This document shows positions 33,992 through 42,866 of a DNA stretch of 52,648 nt, one piece after another. Location: positions 1-52,648 of the forward strand of contig SCTQ01000333.1 of NCBI GenBank assembly GCA_004322345.1. The letters are read 5' to 3'. How positions within the stretch are numbered: the stretch's first letter is position 1; the number at the start of each line of letters is the position of its first letter. This DNA is from Aquabacterium sp. (GTDB lineage Bacteria; Pseudomonadota; Gammaproteobacteria; Burkholderiales; Burkholderiaceae_C). Under the pieces are notes generated by a model. That model searched no databases. It was not told the DNA's origin and saw only the letters and a list, made by a program, of their open reading frames with translations. Made by a program: the position numbers and the translations under genes.

Positions 33992-35185
33992 TCAGCGCCC
34001 CTGCGCCGCCTTCAGCGCGGCGTCGGCCTGGGCCACGTCGCGGCCCAGCTCGGTGAGGTAGCGCGTGCGCTGCTCGCTGCTCCACTGGGCATCGGCGAAG
34101 GCATCCAGCACGTAACGCGCGCTGGTGTGGGCGATGCCCGCGCGGCGCGGCATCAGCGCGCGGTCGGGGAAGCGGTCCTCGATCAGGCGATAGCCGTCCA
34201 CGTCGCGCAAGGTCAGCGGGAACACCGGCCCGGCGTCGCGCACCAGCTTGCCGAAAAGGGTGAGCTTCACCTGCGCCGGCCCCGCGGGCAGCTCGTCGTT
34301 GAACTGCAGCAGGGCGAAGGGCCGGCCCGTCGCGTCGTAGACACGTGCGCTGACGACATAGCGGCCGGGCTCGCGCACCTGCGCACCGAGGAAGAAGGCG
34401 AGCGAGCCCAGCTCCATCGACTCGCGCACGTCACCGGTCCAGGTGGCCGGCACCTCGGGCGTGTAGACGATGTCGAAGAAGGCGTGGCCGGGTGCACCGC
34501 CGTCGCCTGCGGCCTGCAGGTCCAGCTCGACGCGTATCGTGCCGCGCACGGCGGCGAAGCCTTGCGCCGCGGGCTGCAGCCGGGCGCTGAGCGTGCCGTC
34601 GCCCGCGATGGCATCGCCGCCGGTGCCGCGGTCGTCGAACTGCAGGGCCGCAGGCTGCGAGACGGCCGCCGCGCCGCCGGAGGGTGCCTCGCGCGCGACA
34701 GCACGCAGCACGCGCAGCGGCAGCGGCTGGCGCTGGTCGTCCACCATCGAGACCGCGAACACCACGCTGTCCTGGCCGCCGACGAAGACCCGGTCCTGGC
34801 GCGTGACGAGGTGGCGGCCGCGCAGGGGCTCGCCCTGGGCGGTCAGCAGCGGGCGGCTCTCGATCACCGGGTCGAAGGGGCGCAGCTGGTCGCGCTGTTC
34901 GGCGGCAGGGCGCGAGTCGAAGGGATAGACGGTGGCGGCCTGGTAGCTGGCCAGGCGCTGGCGCGCATCGTGCAGCGCGGCCTGCAGCTCGCGCAGGCGC
35001 TGGGCCCGCGCCGCGTCGGATTGCGGTGCCGTGGCGGCCAAGCCGGCACCGGCCAGGGCACCGGGCGGCGGGGCAGCGGGCGGTGCCGGCGCATGCATCG
35101 CGCTGGCGCCGTCGTCCCAGGCCAGCCAGCCCAGGGCGGCCGCGGCCGCCAGCAGCGCGCCGGCTGCCCAGCTGCGGGGCGTCAC
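33992..35185 (-). CDS. Membrane-anchored periplasmic protein, partner of the HSAGN-motif protein
   Basis: 397 aa. Begins with a membrane anchor (about 5-23) and a Pro/Ala-rich linker, then a helix (AARAQRLRELQAALHDARQR) and a beta-rich body with AIAGDGTLSARLQPAAQGFA and GRYVVSARVYDATGRPFALL, resembling repeats of the choice-of-anchor X kind. The GTG start overlaps the stop of the exported-protein gene (GTGA). The layout, an exported protein followed by an N-terminally anchored helper, recalls lipase-foldase pairs, but the Lif motif RxxFDY is absent. Function unknown. Confidence 0.65.
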   Translation of the reverse strand: MTPRSWAAGALLAAAAALGWLAWDDGASAMHAPAPPAAPPPGALAGAGLAATAPQSDAARAQRLRELQAALHDARQRLASYQAATVYPFDSRPAAEQRDQLRPFDPVIESRPLLTAQGEPLRGRHLVTRQDRVFVGGQDSVVFAVSMVDDQRQPLPLRVLRAVAREAPSGGAAAVSQPAALQFDDRGTGGDAIAGDGTLSARLQPAAQGFAAVRGTIRVELDLQAAGDGGAPGHAFFDIVYTPEVPATWTGDVRESMELGSLAFFLGAQVREPGRYVVSARVYDATGRPFALLQFNDELPAGPAQVKLTLFGKLVRDAGPVFPLTLRDVDGYRLIEDRFPDRALMPRRAGIAHTSARYVLDAFADAQWSSEQRTRYLTELGRDVAQADAALKAAQGR

Positions 35186-36075
35186 TTGGCGTTGGCGGCG
35201 ATGTGGGCGCGGACCAGCGAGACCACGCCGGCCCAGCTGCCGTTGGCGTAGTGGTCGTAGGCCTCGGCGTCGTCACGGAAGACCACGGAATGGAAGCTCC
35301 ACTTGGTGGAGCCGCCCTCGTTGGCGCCGCTGCCCAGGGTCAGGTCGTTGGCGCAGGTCCACTGGCCGGGGTTGCACAGGCGCGTGCCGCTGCTGCCCGA
35401 GGTGCCGCCGGCCGAGTGGTAGGCCACCACCGAGTCGTTCTGGCCCTTGAGCACGGCCGAGGTGACCGCGCCCTTGGCGCCGGCGTACAGGTAGAGGTTG
35501 ATGCCGGCCGTCGCGTTGTGGTTGTAGAGGGCGCGTGCGGTGGCGGTCTTCAGGTCGTCGACCAGCTCCTCGTTCATCGCCCAGGCGCCGGCGTCGGCCA
35601 GCTCGGAGCCGCCGGCGGCGCCCGCGGCGACGTCCACGTACTTGATGTTCCAGCCCACCTGCTGCGCGCCGCCGGTGGCGCCCGTGCACACGCCGTCGGT
35701 GGGCACGCCGGAGGCATTGCGGGTGGAGCTGCCGTACTGCGACAGCGCATAGCCGATCTGCAGGTTGCCCGCGCTGTGCACCGCCACGTAGCACCAGTTG
35801 CTGCCGGTGCAGTAGCAGTCCAGCGCCTTGCGCACCCCGGCGTTGGTGGTGGCGATGTGGCTCTTGCCGTCCCAGTTGACGCTGATGGGCTGCACGCCGG
35901 CCGCGACGTTCAGCGTGGGCGATCCGCCCCAGTAGCTGAAGTCGGCCGGGCTGCCGAGGCTGGCGTTCGGGTTGGAACGGCCGTTGATCCACAAGGTGTA
36001 GTTGCCCGCCTGGGCCGCGCCCGCGGCGGCCAGCAGGAACACGACGATGGATGCGACGCTCGGCTTCAGCTTCAT
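35182..36075 (-). CDS. Exported protein with HSAGN motif, possible secreted hydrolase
   Basis: 297 aa. Signal peptide at 1-23, ending AAGAAQAG. The mature chain is rich in Gly, Asn, Trp and Tyr, contains several Cys (CYCTGSNWCY, CTGATG, CNPGQWTC), and shows YVAVHSAGNLQIGYALSQYG at about 95-114, similar to the nucleophile elbow of alpha/beta hydrolases (x-H-S-x-G). A later AYHSAGGTSG repeats HSAG. I recognise no named family. It precedes and is coupled to the anchored partner. Confidence 0.68.
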   Translation of the reverse strand: MKLKPSVASIVVFLLAAAGAAQAGNYTLWINGRSNPNASLGSPADFSYWGGSPTLNVAAGVQPISVNWDGKSHIATTNAGVRKALDCYCTGSNWCYVAVHSAGNLQIGYALSQYGSSTRNASGVPTDGVCTGATGGAQQVGWNIKYVDVAAGAAGGSELADAGAWAMNEELVDDLKTATARALYNHNATAGINLYLYAGAKGAVTSAVLKGQNDSVVAYHSAGGTSGSSGTRLCNPGQWTCANDLTLGSGANEGGSTKWSFHSVVFRDDAEAYDHYANGSWAGVVSLVRAHIAANAK

Positions 36076-36183
36076 GGGGTGGCCTCTTCGGGTTGGGGCG
36101 TTGTTTGAAACGGCGCGATTGTTCTGGCGCCGCCGCCTGGCAACCACCCCTGGGTCGCGCACTACCCGGCCGGGTTATGCGGC

Positions 36184-38004
36184 CTACCCCGCCGCGGCAG
36201 GTGTGCCGTGCGGCATGCCCTCGTGCGTACGCGGGAACGCATCGCGCAGGGCCTGCAGCAGCTGCAGCCGGTCCAGCGGCTTGTGCATCACCGCGATTCC
36301 TTCGACCCGCGCCTCGTCGGCAACGCGCGGGTCGAGGTCGCCGGTCACCAGGATGGCGGGCAACTCGTCGCCGAACTCGTAGCGCAGCGCGGCGATGGCC
36401 TGCAGTCCCGTCTGGCCACCCAGGCGCCAGTCGCTGATCACCGCCTGCGGCCAGGCATCCTGCCGCGCGGCCTCTTCCACCGCCTGCCGCGCGCTGTCGG
36501 CGCCGATGGCGAGCCAGCCGTCGGCCTGCAGCACGGCGATCACGGCCTCGCGCACCGCGGGTTCGTCCTCCAGCACCAGCACGCAGGCGCCCTGTCCCGA
36601 CAGGCCCGACTCGTCAGGCGCAGGCGCACGCGCCTGCGGCACCGCCGCTGCCAGCGGGAAGCCAAGGCCGAAGCAGGACCCGCGCCCCGTCCGCGAGCGC
36701 AGCGTGATGCAGGCGCCCGTCAGCGCCGCCAGCCGGCGCACCACGCCCAGCCCGAGGCCCAGGCCGTCCTGCGCGCGGCGCGCCTCGTTGTGGACCTGGA
36801 AGTAGTCGTCGAAGACACGCAGCCGATCCGTGCGGGCGATCCCGCTGCCGCTGTCCCACACCTGGAGCACGACCTGCGCGCCGCGCTGCCGCGCGCGCAG
36901 GTGCACGCCGCCCTGGGTGGTGTAGCGCACGGCGTTCTCCAGCAGATTGCGCAGCATGCGCAGGGCCAGCACCGGATCGGCCTGCACCCAGGCATCGCCG
37001 GCCTCGAAGGACCAGGACAGCCCGCGCCGTGCGCAGGCATGGGCGAACTCGTGATCCAGCGCGGCGAAGAGCTCGGCCACCGGCACGGGGCGCGGCTCGT
37101 GCGCCACCTTCTGGGCCTCGAGGCGGGCGACGTCGAACATGCGCTCGAAGAGCTGGCGCATGGAGTTCAGCGCGGCGCGCAGCTTGTCGGCGATTTCCAC
37201 ATGCGATGCAGCCTGCAGCTGGCGGCGCAGGTGATCGGCCAGCAGTTGCAGGCTGTACAGCGGCTGGCGCAGGTCGTGGCTGGCAGCGGCGAAGAACTCG
37301 CTCTTCTCGCGGTTGGCGTGCTCGGCCTCGGCCTTGGCGCGGGTGACCTGCTCCACCTTCCACGCCAGCTCGTCGACCAGCACCGCGTTGCGCCGGCGCG
37401 TGCGGGCGGCCTCGAACAGGCGCACGGAGATCGAACGCCCTGCCAGCCAGCCGTTGAGGCAGGCGGCCACCAGCAGCAGCGCGATGAAGCGGTCCGGCCC
37501 CCCGCCACGCGCCAGCAGCGCGCCGAGCACGCAGGTGACGACGGGCAGGCCGCCCACCATCGCCAGGCCCCAATCCTCGACGGCGTAGAAGGCCAGGCCG
37601 TACGTGAAGACCACCACCATGATGAGCAGCGGCAGCCGCCACTCCAGGCTCAGGTTGCCGTACAGCAGTGCGAAGAGGATGCCGCCGGCCACCGCGTGCA
37701 GTGCGCGCCAGCCCAGCAGGAGCACGCGCCAAAGCGTGTAGTTGCCGGCGTGCAGCTGCACGCGGCGAAAGTGCAGCGCCAGCGGGATCACGGCGGCCCA
37801 CACCAGCAGCAGGCAGGTCCAGGGCGGCATCCACAGCCGGTCCGGCAGGCTGGACTGCGCGATCAGCGCACCCATCATCGCCAGGCCGACGATCTGCAGC
37901 GGCAGCGCCTTCGGATGCAGGCGCCAGCCGTTGCCGACGATGTCGATCCAGATGGCGGCGTCTTCCTCGGACAGGCCGCGCAGGCTCAGGCAAAGAAGAC
38001 GCAT
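36184..38004 (-). CDS. Hybrid sensor histidine kinase with C-terminal receiver
   Basis: 606 aa. Five or six membrane helices at about 35-210 form the sensor. HisKA carries AAASHDLRQPLYSLQLLADH at about 245-265, the HDLRQP subtype. HATPase motifs are LLENAVRY, VWDSGSGI and DGLGLGLGVV. A receiver at about 480-600 has its phospho-Asp in AVISDWRLGGQTG and Lys in MHKPLD. Start at ATG 38004 is the first that does not overlap the regulator gene, 29 bp after it. Confidence 0.9.
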   Translation of the reverse strand: MRLLCLSLRGLSEEDAAIWIDIVGNGWRLHPKALPLQIVGLAMMGALIAQSSLPDRLWMPPWTCLLLVWAAVIPLALHFRRVQLHAGNYTLWRVLLLGWRALHAVAGGILFALLYGNLSLEWRLPLLIMVVVFTYGLAFYAVEDWGLAMVGGLPVVTCVLGALLARGGGPDRFIALLLVAACLNGWLAGRSISVRLFEAARTRRRNAVLVDELAWKVEQVTRAKAEAEHANREKSEFFAAASHDLRQPLYSLQLLADHLRRQLQAASHVEIADKLRAALNSMRQLFERMFDVARLEAQKVAHEPRPVPVAELFAALDHEFAHACARRGLSWSFEAGDAWVQADPVLALRMLRNLLENAVRYTTQGGVHLRARQRGAQVVLQVWDSGSGIARTDRLRVFDDYFQVHNEARRAQDGLGLGLGVVRRLAALTGACITLRSRTGRGSCFGLGFPLAAAVPQARAPAPDESGLSGQGACVLVLEDEPAVREAVIAVLQADGWLAIGADSARQAVEEAARQDAWPQAVISDWRLGGQTGLQAIAALRYEFGDELPAILVTGDLDPRVADEARVEGIAVMHKPLDRLQLLQALRDAFPRTHEGMPHGTPAAAG

Positions 38005-38033
38005 GCAGGGAGGCTGTGAATGATCGCGCCTTC

Positions 38034-38699
38034 TCAGGGCCGGTTCGCGCAGGCCAGGATCAGGTGCACCCGGCTGTTGACGCCGAAGGCACGCAGCAGC
38101 GCACTGACGTGCAGCTTGACGGTCTCCGGGCTGATGCCCAACTCGGTGGAGATCACGTGGTTGGAATAGCCGCGCAGCAGCAGACGCAGCACGTCGTTCT
38201 GGCGCCGCGTGACTTTCACTTCCCCCGAAGACCCGCAGGCCTGGTCCGGCTTGATGCGGCTGGCAGCCTGCCACAGCAGGTCGCGCGGGAAGTAGACGCC
38301 GCCGCCGGCCAGCGCCGAGATGCCTTGCACGAACTGGTCGATCTCGCCGTGCTTGGGCACGAAGGCGGCCGCGCCGTGTTGCAGGCATTGCATCGCCAGC
38401 TCGTGGTCGTCGGTTCCCGAGACCACGCCGACGACGACGTCGGGTGCCATCGCGCGCACCCGCTGCAAGGTGGCGATGCCGCGGCTGTCGGGCAGGTGCA
38501 GGTCCAGCAGCACGGTGTCGATGGATGGCCCCTGCGGGCCGATCAGGATCGAGATGGCCTGGGCCAGGTCGCCGGCCTCGAACAGCTGGGCGTCGGGGCG
38601 CGTGCCGCTGAACACGCGCACGACGCCTTCGCGGATCAGCGCGTGGTCGTCGACGATGAGATAGCCGTTGCCCCGGCCTGTGTGTTCCCCGATGGCCAT
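38034..38699 (-). CDS. LuxR-type response regulator
   Basis: 221 aa. Receiver at about 12-130 (LIVDDHALIREGVVRVF, Asp in TVLLDLHLPDSRG, Lys in FVPKHG). LuxR HTH at about 155-215: VTRRQNDVLRLLLRGYSNHV then LGISPETVKLHVSALLRAFG. It is the likely partner of the hybrid kinase downstream. Start at ATG 38699. Confidence 0.93.
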   Translation of the reverse strand: MAIGEHTGRGNGYLIVDDHALIREGVVRVFSGTRPDAQLFEAGDLAQAISILIGPQGPSIDTVLLDLHLPDSRGIATLQRVRAMAPDVVVGVVSGTDDHELAMQCLQHGAAAFVPKHGEIDQFVQGISALAGGGVYFPRDLLWQAASRIKPDQACGSSGEVKVTRRQNDVLRLLLRGYSNHVISTELGISPETVKLHVSALLRAFGVNSRVHLILACANRP

Positions 38700-38866
38700 G
38701 GCGTGCCTGCTCGCGGCCCGGCGGCCGCTCCTGTGTGTTTGTTGTTGCGTTTGCGAAAAGAAGAAGTCTGCCGCCATTCGATGGCACGAATGACCTCGCG
38801 CCCGCGCCGGTACTCATCCGGGGGGATCACGCGGTACCCGTGTGTTCCTGGGGATGGACCGGCCTC

Positions 38867-39238
38867 TCACCACAGATGCCTGCCATCGATGACCTCGACC
38901 TTCGCCCGCTCCGCATCCCAGCCGTCGAAGAGCCGCGCATTGACGCCGATGCGCCGCGTATGACCGTCCCAGCTGCCGTCGCGCCCGAAGTCCGGGCTGT
39001 CGGACCAGGTGGCGACACCGCAGTCGCGGCAGAAGTGGTGGGCCACGAGCTTCGTGTGCCAGCGGTAGACGGCGTCGCCCGCGTCCTGCGTCACCGAGAA
39101 CTGCTGCGGCGGGTAGTAGGCGAGCAACGCCCCGCGCTTGGCGCAGAAGGTGCAGGTGCAGCGTGTGAGCGCGGCAGGGATCTCGCCTTCGATGCGAAAG
39201 GCGAGCCGGCCGCAGTGGCAGCTTCCGGTGATGGGCAT
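38867..39238 (-). CDS. GFA-family zinc protein, second copy
   Basis: 123 aa. Zinc ligands in SCHCGRLAF (6-14), CTCTFCAKRG (about 26-35) and CRDCGVATWSD (about 80-90). Shorter than the GFA protein at 32182 and from a different subgroup. Start at ATG 39238 is set just ahead of PITGSCHCG; the extra residues upstream in frame are not conserved. Function beyond zinc binding unknown. Confidence 0.9.
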   Translation of the reverse strand: MPITGSCHCGRLAFRIEGEIPAALTRCTCTFCAKRGALLAYYPPQQFSVTQDAGDAVYRWHTKLVAHHFCRDCGVATWSDSPDFGRDGSWDGHTRRIGVNARLFDGWDAERAKVEVIDGRHLW

Positions 39239-39478
39239 GAGGGCTCCTGAGGCTGTTGAGTGTCCGGCATCGGACAGCAAGCCCGGTGCCGCTCACGCTC
39301 GTTTGCCAGGTCAGGCCCCCCTCGCCACGCCGCGGGCGCGTGGCTTGCCGGATTGACCGTGTACAGACAGGGCGAGGGGACGAACGGCGACGTGCGCCCT
39401 CAAGCAGTCTGCTGGCGCGGCCGATAGTCCAGGATCGGGCAGCCTCGTGGCCGCCCTACGAACAGAAGGCTTCGCACC

Positions 39479-39691
39479 ATGTCCTCCGTCACCAGCGCGA
39501 CCACCGTGAACAATGCCTCGTCGGCCACGCCCGGCTCGGCCGGCTCCGCCGCCGCTCTGCTGGTGCTGAAGAAGTCGATGAACCTGGACGCGGCCAATGC
39601 CGCCGCGCTGATCCAGGCCCTGCCCCAGCCGGCCCAGCCTGCGCTGGCGACTTCGGGCAACCTGGGCACCAAGCTCAACACCTACGCATGA
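39479..39691 (+). CDS. Small YjfB-like putative motility protein
   Basis: 70 aa, rich in Ala, Ser and Asn. It ends AL-PQPAQP-ALATSGNLGTKLNTYA and has the helix ALLVLKKSMNLDAANAAALI. This resembles the YjfB family of small putative motility proteins, in which the end reads LGxxIDxxA. It lies alone between two minus-strand genes. No flagellar genes are in the window. Confidence 0.65.
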   Translation: MSSVTSATTVNNASSATPGSAGSAAALLVLKKSMNLDAANAAALIQALPQPAQPALATSGNLGTKLNTYA

Positions 39692-39700
39692 AGCAGCGGA

Positions 39701-40795
39701 TCAGCGGCCGAACAGGCCCTTGATCACGTTGCCCACGCCCTCGACCACGCCGCCCAGGCTCACGCCCAGGGTCTCGGCCAGCCCGGCCGCGGTGCGCATC
39801 GCGAAGGCCTCGTTGAGCGAGAACTTCGGATCGTCCAGCCGGCCGTCCAGCGTGAACTGGAGCTCGATGCGCCCCTTGCGGCTCATCGCCGCGATCACCG
39901 CCTGGCGCGGCACGCCGGCAAACGTTCCCAGCACGCCGCCGCCGCTGCCCAGCTCCAGCCCGACCAGGGCGATGCTGCCCGGCGCATGCAGGTGGTTCTT
40001 CTGCACCGTGGCCTCGAAGTTCAGGTCCAGCGTGCCGCGCTTGACGCCGCCTTCGTTCAGGCGCAGCAGATAGGGCTGCAACGCGATCAGGTCCACGCCG
40101 CCCAGCTGTCCCTTGATGTGCGCATCGCGCGTGGCCGGCGTGAGGTCGCCGGAGATCGCCAGCTCGCCGTCGTGCTGCGGTCCCTTGACCACGCCGCGCA
40201 CCTCCACGGCGATCGCTTCGTCCAGCGCCGGCAGCTTGAGCCTGCGCACGGTGGCGTCGATCTGCTCGAGCCGGATGCGGTGCGGCTGGCGCCGCACGCT
40301 GGCGTCGTAGAACTCGGCGACCGCGCCGACCAGCTCGACCTCGCCGACGTGGATCACCGGCACGCTGCTGCCGGATCTTTCCTCCGCGCTGGCCGCCTGC
40401 TGCGGCGGCACGGCGGCCGTGCGCTCGAACAACGCGGGCAGCAGCTTGACCTTGCCGTCGCGGCTGCGCAGCACGGAGACGTAGGCGCCCTCGATGCGCA
40501 CGCTGCCCACGCGCCAATCGCCGCCCAGCAGACTGCGCAGCTGGGGCACGACCATCACGCGGGCGGCGCGCAACTCGTCCTCGGCTGGCCAGCGCCCGGG
40601 CTCGGCGCGCACGCGCAGGTCAGACAGCTCGACGCCCGACCAGCCCACCTTCAGCGCACCGACGCTGGCGCGCGGGCCCAGGGACTGCTCGATGCCGGCC
40701 TGTACGCGGCGCACCGCCACTTGGAACAACAGCGCGCCGCCGACGCCCAGCCCCACCAGGACCGCCGCGGCCACCAACCAGGTTCGCTTCTTCAT
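39701..40795 (-). CDS. DUF748/AsmA-like envelope protein
   Basis: 364 aa. One N-terminal membrane helix at about 6-28, then a beta-rich periplasmic body: ASVGALKVGWSGVELSDLRV and RSRDGKVKLLPALF are typical of DUF748, an AsmA-related group thought to work in outer-membrane or lipid homeostasis. The C-terminal part with LGVSLGGVVEGVGNVIKGLF has an amphipathic end. A terminator lies 33 bp before the start, separating it from the 53-codon gene. Confidence 0.8.
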   Translation of the reverse strand: MKKRTWLVAAAVLVGLGVGGALLFQVAVRRVQAGIEQSLGPRASVGALKVGWSGVELSDLRVRAEPGRWPAEDELRAARVMVVPQLRSLLGGDWRVGSVRIEGAYVSVLRSRDGKVKLLPALFERTAAVPPQQAASAEERSGSSVPVIHVGEVELVGAVAEFYDASVRRQPHRIRLEQIDATVRRLKLPALDEAIAVEVRGVVKGPQHDGELAISGDLTPATRDAHIKGQLGGVDLIALQPYLLRLNEGGVKRGTLDLNFEATVQKNHLHAPGSIALVGLELGSGGGVLGTFAGVPRQAVIAAMSRKGRIELQFTLDGRLDDPKFSLNEAFAMRTAAGLAETLGVSLGGVVEGVGNVIKGLFGR

Positions 40796-40827
40796 GTTGG
40801 CGGAGATTCTCGCCCGCACGCCGGCCG

Positions 40828-40865
40828 AAAAGACAAACGCCCCGCGGGCCGCAAGCCCGCGAGGC
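40828..40865 (-). terminator. Rho-independent terminator after the 53-codon gene
   Basis: On the minus strand an 11-bp GC stem with a single mismatch and the loop TTGCG is followed by GTTTGTCTTTT. It stands 50 bp downstream of the small ORF stop at 40915. Confidence 0.75.
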
Positions 40866-40914
40866 GGTGTGCTCGGTGATGACAGCGGGGTGACTCGGCC
40901 GCGGCCTGGGCCGC

Positions 40915-41076
40915 TCAGCGGCGCAGGCCCAGCACCCAGGTCAGCCGGTCCAGCGGGCTGCCGCCGAGCCGGATCACCGACATCGTGGGCAGGCTGCGGC
41001 GGGGTCTCAGCGCCTGCTTCAACTCGAAGCCGGAACGCTGCAGGGCTTGGCGGACGAGGTGGGCGGGGTACTTCAC
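40915..41076 (-). CDS. Small 53-aa protein
   Basis: GTG at 41076 opens a 53-codon frame to TGA at 40915. GGAG about ten bases ahead serves as ribosome site. The peptide is basic: VKYPAHLVRQALQRSGFELK, then RPRRSLPTMSVIRLGG, ending LGLRR. It is followed by a clear terminator, which supports a separate transcription unit. No family recognised. Confidence 0.5.
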   Translation of the reverse strand: MKYPAHLVRQALQRSGFELKQALRPRRSLPTMSVIRLGGSPLDRLTWVLGLRR

Positions 41077-41248
41077 GGCAGGACTCCGGTGGGGCTGGTT
41101 TGAGCGGGATCTGGGTGTGTGTTGACAGTCCCGACAGCATGCCGATGCGGCGTGCTTTCCACCATCCCCCGGGACGGTGAGAAGTACCTAAACAAAGGGG
41201 CGAGTCTTCCCCAGTCAGCCGGGGCCTACGCGCCGGCCTCCGTTGCGC

Positions 41249-41704
41249 CTACGCGCTGCGCCGCGGCACGACCAGCTTGCCCGTGAAGCGCTGCACGACC
41301 TCGCCGTCCTGGTTCTTCGTCTCGCTGCGCACGGTGACCATGCCGCGGTCCGGGCGCGAGCGCGAAGGGACGATCTCCAGCACCTCGCTGACCACGTGCA
41401 GCACGTCGCCCGGGCGCGTGGCGCGCGGCCAGGCGATCTCGCCCCCGGCACCCACCAGCCCGCCGGCGATGGGTACGCCGCCGTCCACCATCAGCCGCAT
41501 CGTCAGAGCCGCGGTGTGCCAGCCGCTGGCGGCCAGGCCACCGAAGAAGGTGGACCGGGCCGCCTCCTCGTCGGTGTGGAAGGGCTGCGGGTCGAACTCG
41601 CCGGCGAAGCGCTTGATGTCGGCCGCGTCCAGCGACTGGCTGCGGCTGGTGAAGACCTGGCCGACGCTCAGGTCGTCCAGGTAGAGCAGTTCGCCTGCAC
41701 TCAT
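41249..41704 (-). CDS. MaoC-family dehydratase
   Basis: 151 aa hotdog-fold protein. DPQPFHTDEEAARSTFFGGL contains the hydratase-2 motif with Asp and His, followed by ASGWHTAALTMRL and RPGDVLHV. It hydrates enoyl-CoA with R specificity. The ATG overlaps the thiolase stop (ATGA), so the two are translationally coupled and probably work on the same acyl-CoA chain. Confidence 0.92.
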   Translation of the reverse strand: MSAGELLYLDDLSVGQVFTSRSQSLDAADIKRFAGEFDPQPFHTDEEAARSTFFGGLAASGWHTAALTMRLMVDGGVPIAGGLVGAGGEIAWPRATRPGDVLHVVSEVLEIVPSRSRPDRGMVTVRSETKNQDGEVVQRFTGKLVVPRRSA

Positions 41705-42834
41705 GCGCGCTCCAGCACGGTGGCGATGCCCTGCCCGCCGCCGATGCACTGCGTGGACAGCGCATAACGCGCGCCCTCGCGCACCAGCAGCGCCGCCGCC
41801 TTGCCGGTGATGCGCGCGCCGGTGGCGCCCAGCGGATGGCCGATGGCCAGCCCGCCGCCGTCCAGGTTCACCGTCTTCGGATCCAGGCCGAGCTGGCGTG
41901 CGCAGTACAGCGCCTGGGAGGAGAAGGCCTCGTTGATCTCGACCACGCCCAGGTCCGACACCTGCAGCCCGGCGCGCGCCAGCGCCTTGCGCGTGGCAGG
42001 GATGGGGCCGACGCCCATCTCGGACGGGTCGCAGCCGATGGTGGCGAAGGAGCGCACCCGCGCCAGCGGCTTGAGGTTGTAGCGCTGGGCGAAGGCGTCG
42101 CTGGTAACCAGCACGGCCGCTGCGCCGTCGGTCAGCGGCGACGAGGTGCCGGCGGTGACCACGCCGTCCGGGCGGAAGGCGGGCTTGAGCTTGGCCAGGG
42201 CCTCGGCGTTGGTGCCGGGGCGGATGCAGCCGTCCTCGGCGATGACCTCGCCGGAGTCGGTGCGGATGGCGATGATCTCGTCGCGCAGCCGGCCCTGCTC
42301 GCGCGCCTCGGCGGCCTTGCGGTGGGACTCCACCGCCAGCGCCTCCTGGTCCTCGCGGCTGACGCCATAGCGGCTGGCCACGTTCTCGGCCGTCTCGCCC
42401 ATGCTGATGTAGGCGTCGGTGTGCTCCAGCAGCCAGGGGTTGGGCGAGAAGTTGAAGCCGCCCTGCGGGACCATGGTCATCGACTCGACGCCCACGCAGA
42501 GGAAGGCCTCGCCCATGCCGGCCTCGATCTGCGCGGCGGCCGAATGGATGGCCTGCATGGACGAGCCGCAGAAGCGGTTCATCGTCATGCCGCCCACTTC
42601 ATGCGGCAGCCCGGCCAGCAGGCCGACGATGCGTGCCAGGTTGTTGCCCTGGCTGGACTCCGGATAGGCGCAGCCCAGCACGATGTCCTCGATCAGCGCC
42701 GGGTCCAGGTCGGTGCGCGCCAGCAGGCCCTTGACCACCTGGGCGGCCAGGTCGTCGGGGCGCACCGCGGCCAGCGCGCCCTTGCGGGCGAAGTGGAAGG
42801 GCGAACGGGCATAGGCGGACAGGACGGCTTTCAT
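41701..42834 (-). CDS. Acetyl-CoA C-acyltransferase (thiolase)
   Basis: 377 aa. The nucleophilic Cys is in MTMNRFCGSSMQAIHSAA at about 88; GHPLGATGAR holds the His, and STQCIGGGQGIATVLE the second Cys near the end. It cleaves 3-ketoacyl-CoA with CoA, the last step of beta-oxidation. It sits between the MFS and MaoC genes, all on the minus strand. Confidence 0.95.
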   Translation of the reverse strand: MKAVLSAYARSPFHFARKGALAAVRPDDLAAQVVKGLLARTDLDPALIEDIVLGCAYPESSQGNNLARIVGLLAGLPHEVGGMTMNRFCGSSMQAIHSAAAQIEAGMGEAFLCVGVESMTMVPQGGFNFSPNPWLLEHTDAYISMGETAENVASRYGVSREDQEALAVESHRKAAEAREQGRLRDEIIAIRTDSGEVIAEDGCIRPGTNAEALAKLKPAFRPDGVVTAGTSSPLTDGAAAVLVTSDAFAQRYNLKPLARVRSFATIGCDPSEMGVGPIPATRKALARAGLQVSDLGVVEINEAFSSQALYCARQLGLDPKTVNLDGGGLAIGHPLGATGARITGKAAALLVREGARYALSTQCIGGGQGIATVLERA

Positions 42835-42866
42835 GGCGGGCTCCTTGTGCAATGGAGGGGACGGGA

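Noticed and set aside
36208-38019. Plus-strand open frame opposite the hybrid kinase
   Set aside because: Gln/His/Arg-rich shadow; the minus-strand kinase has all motifs.
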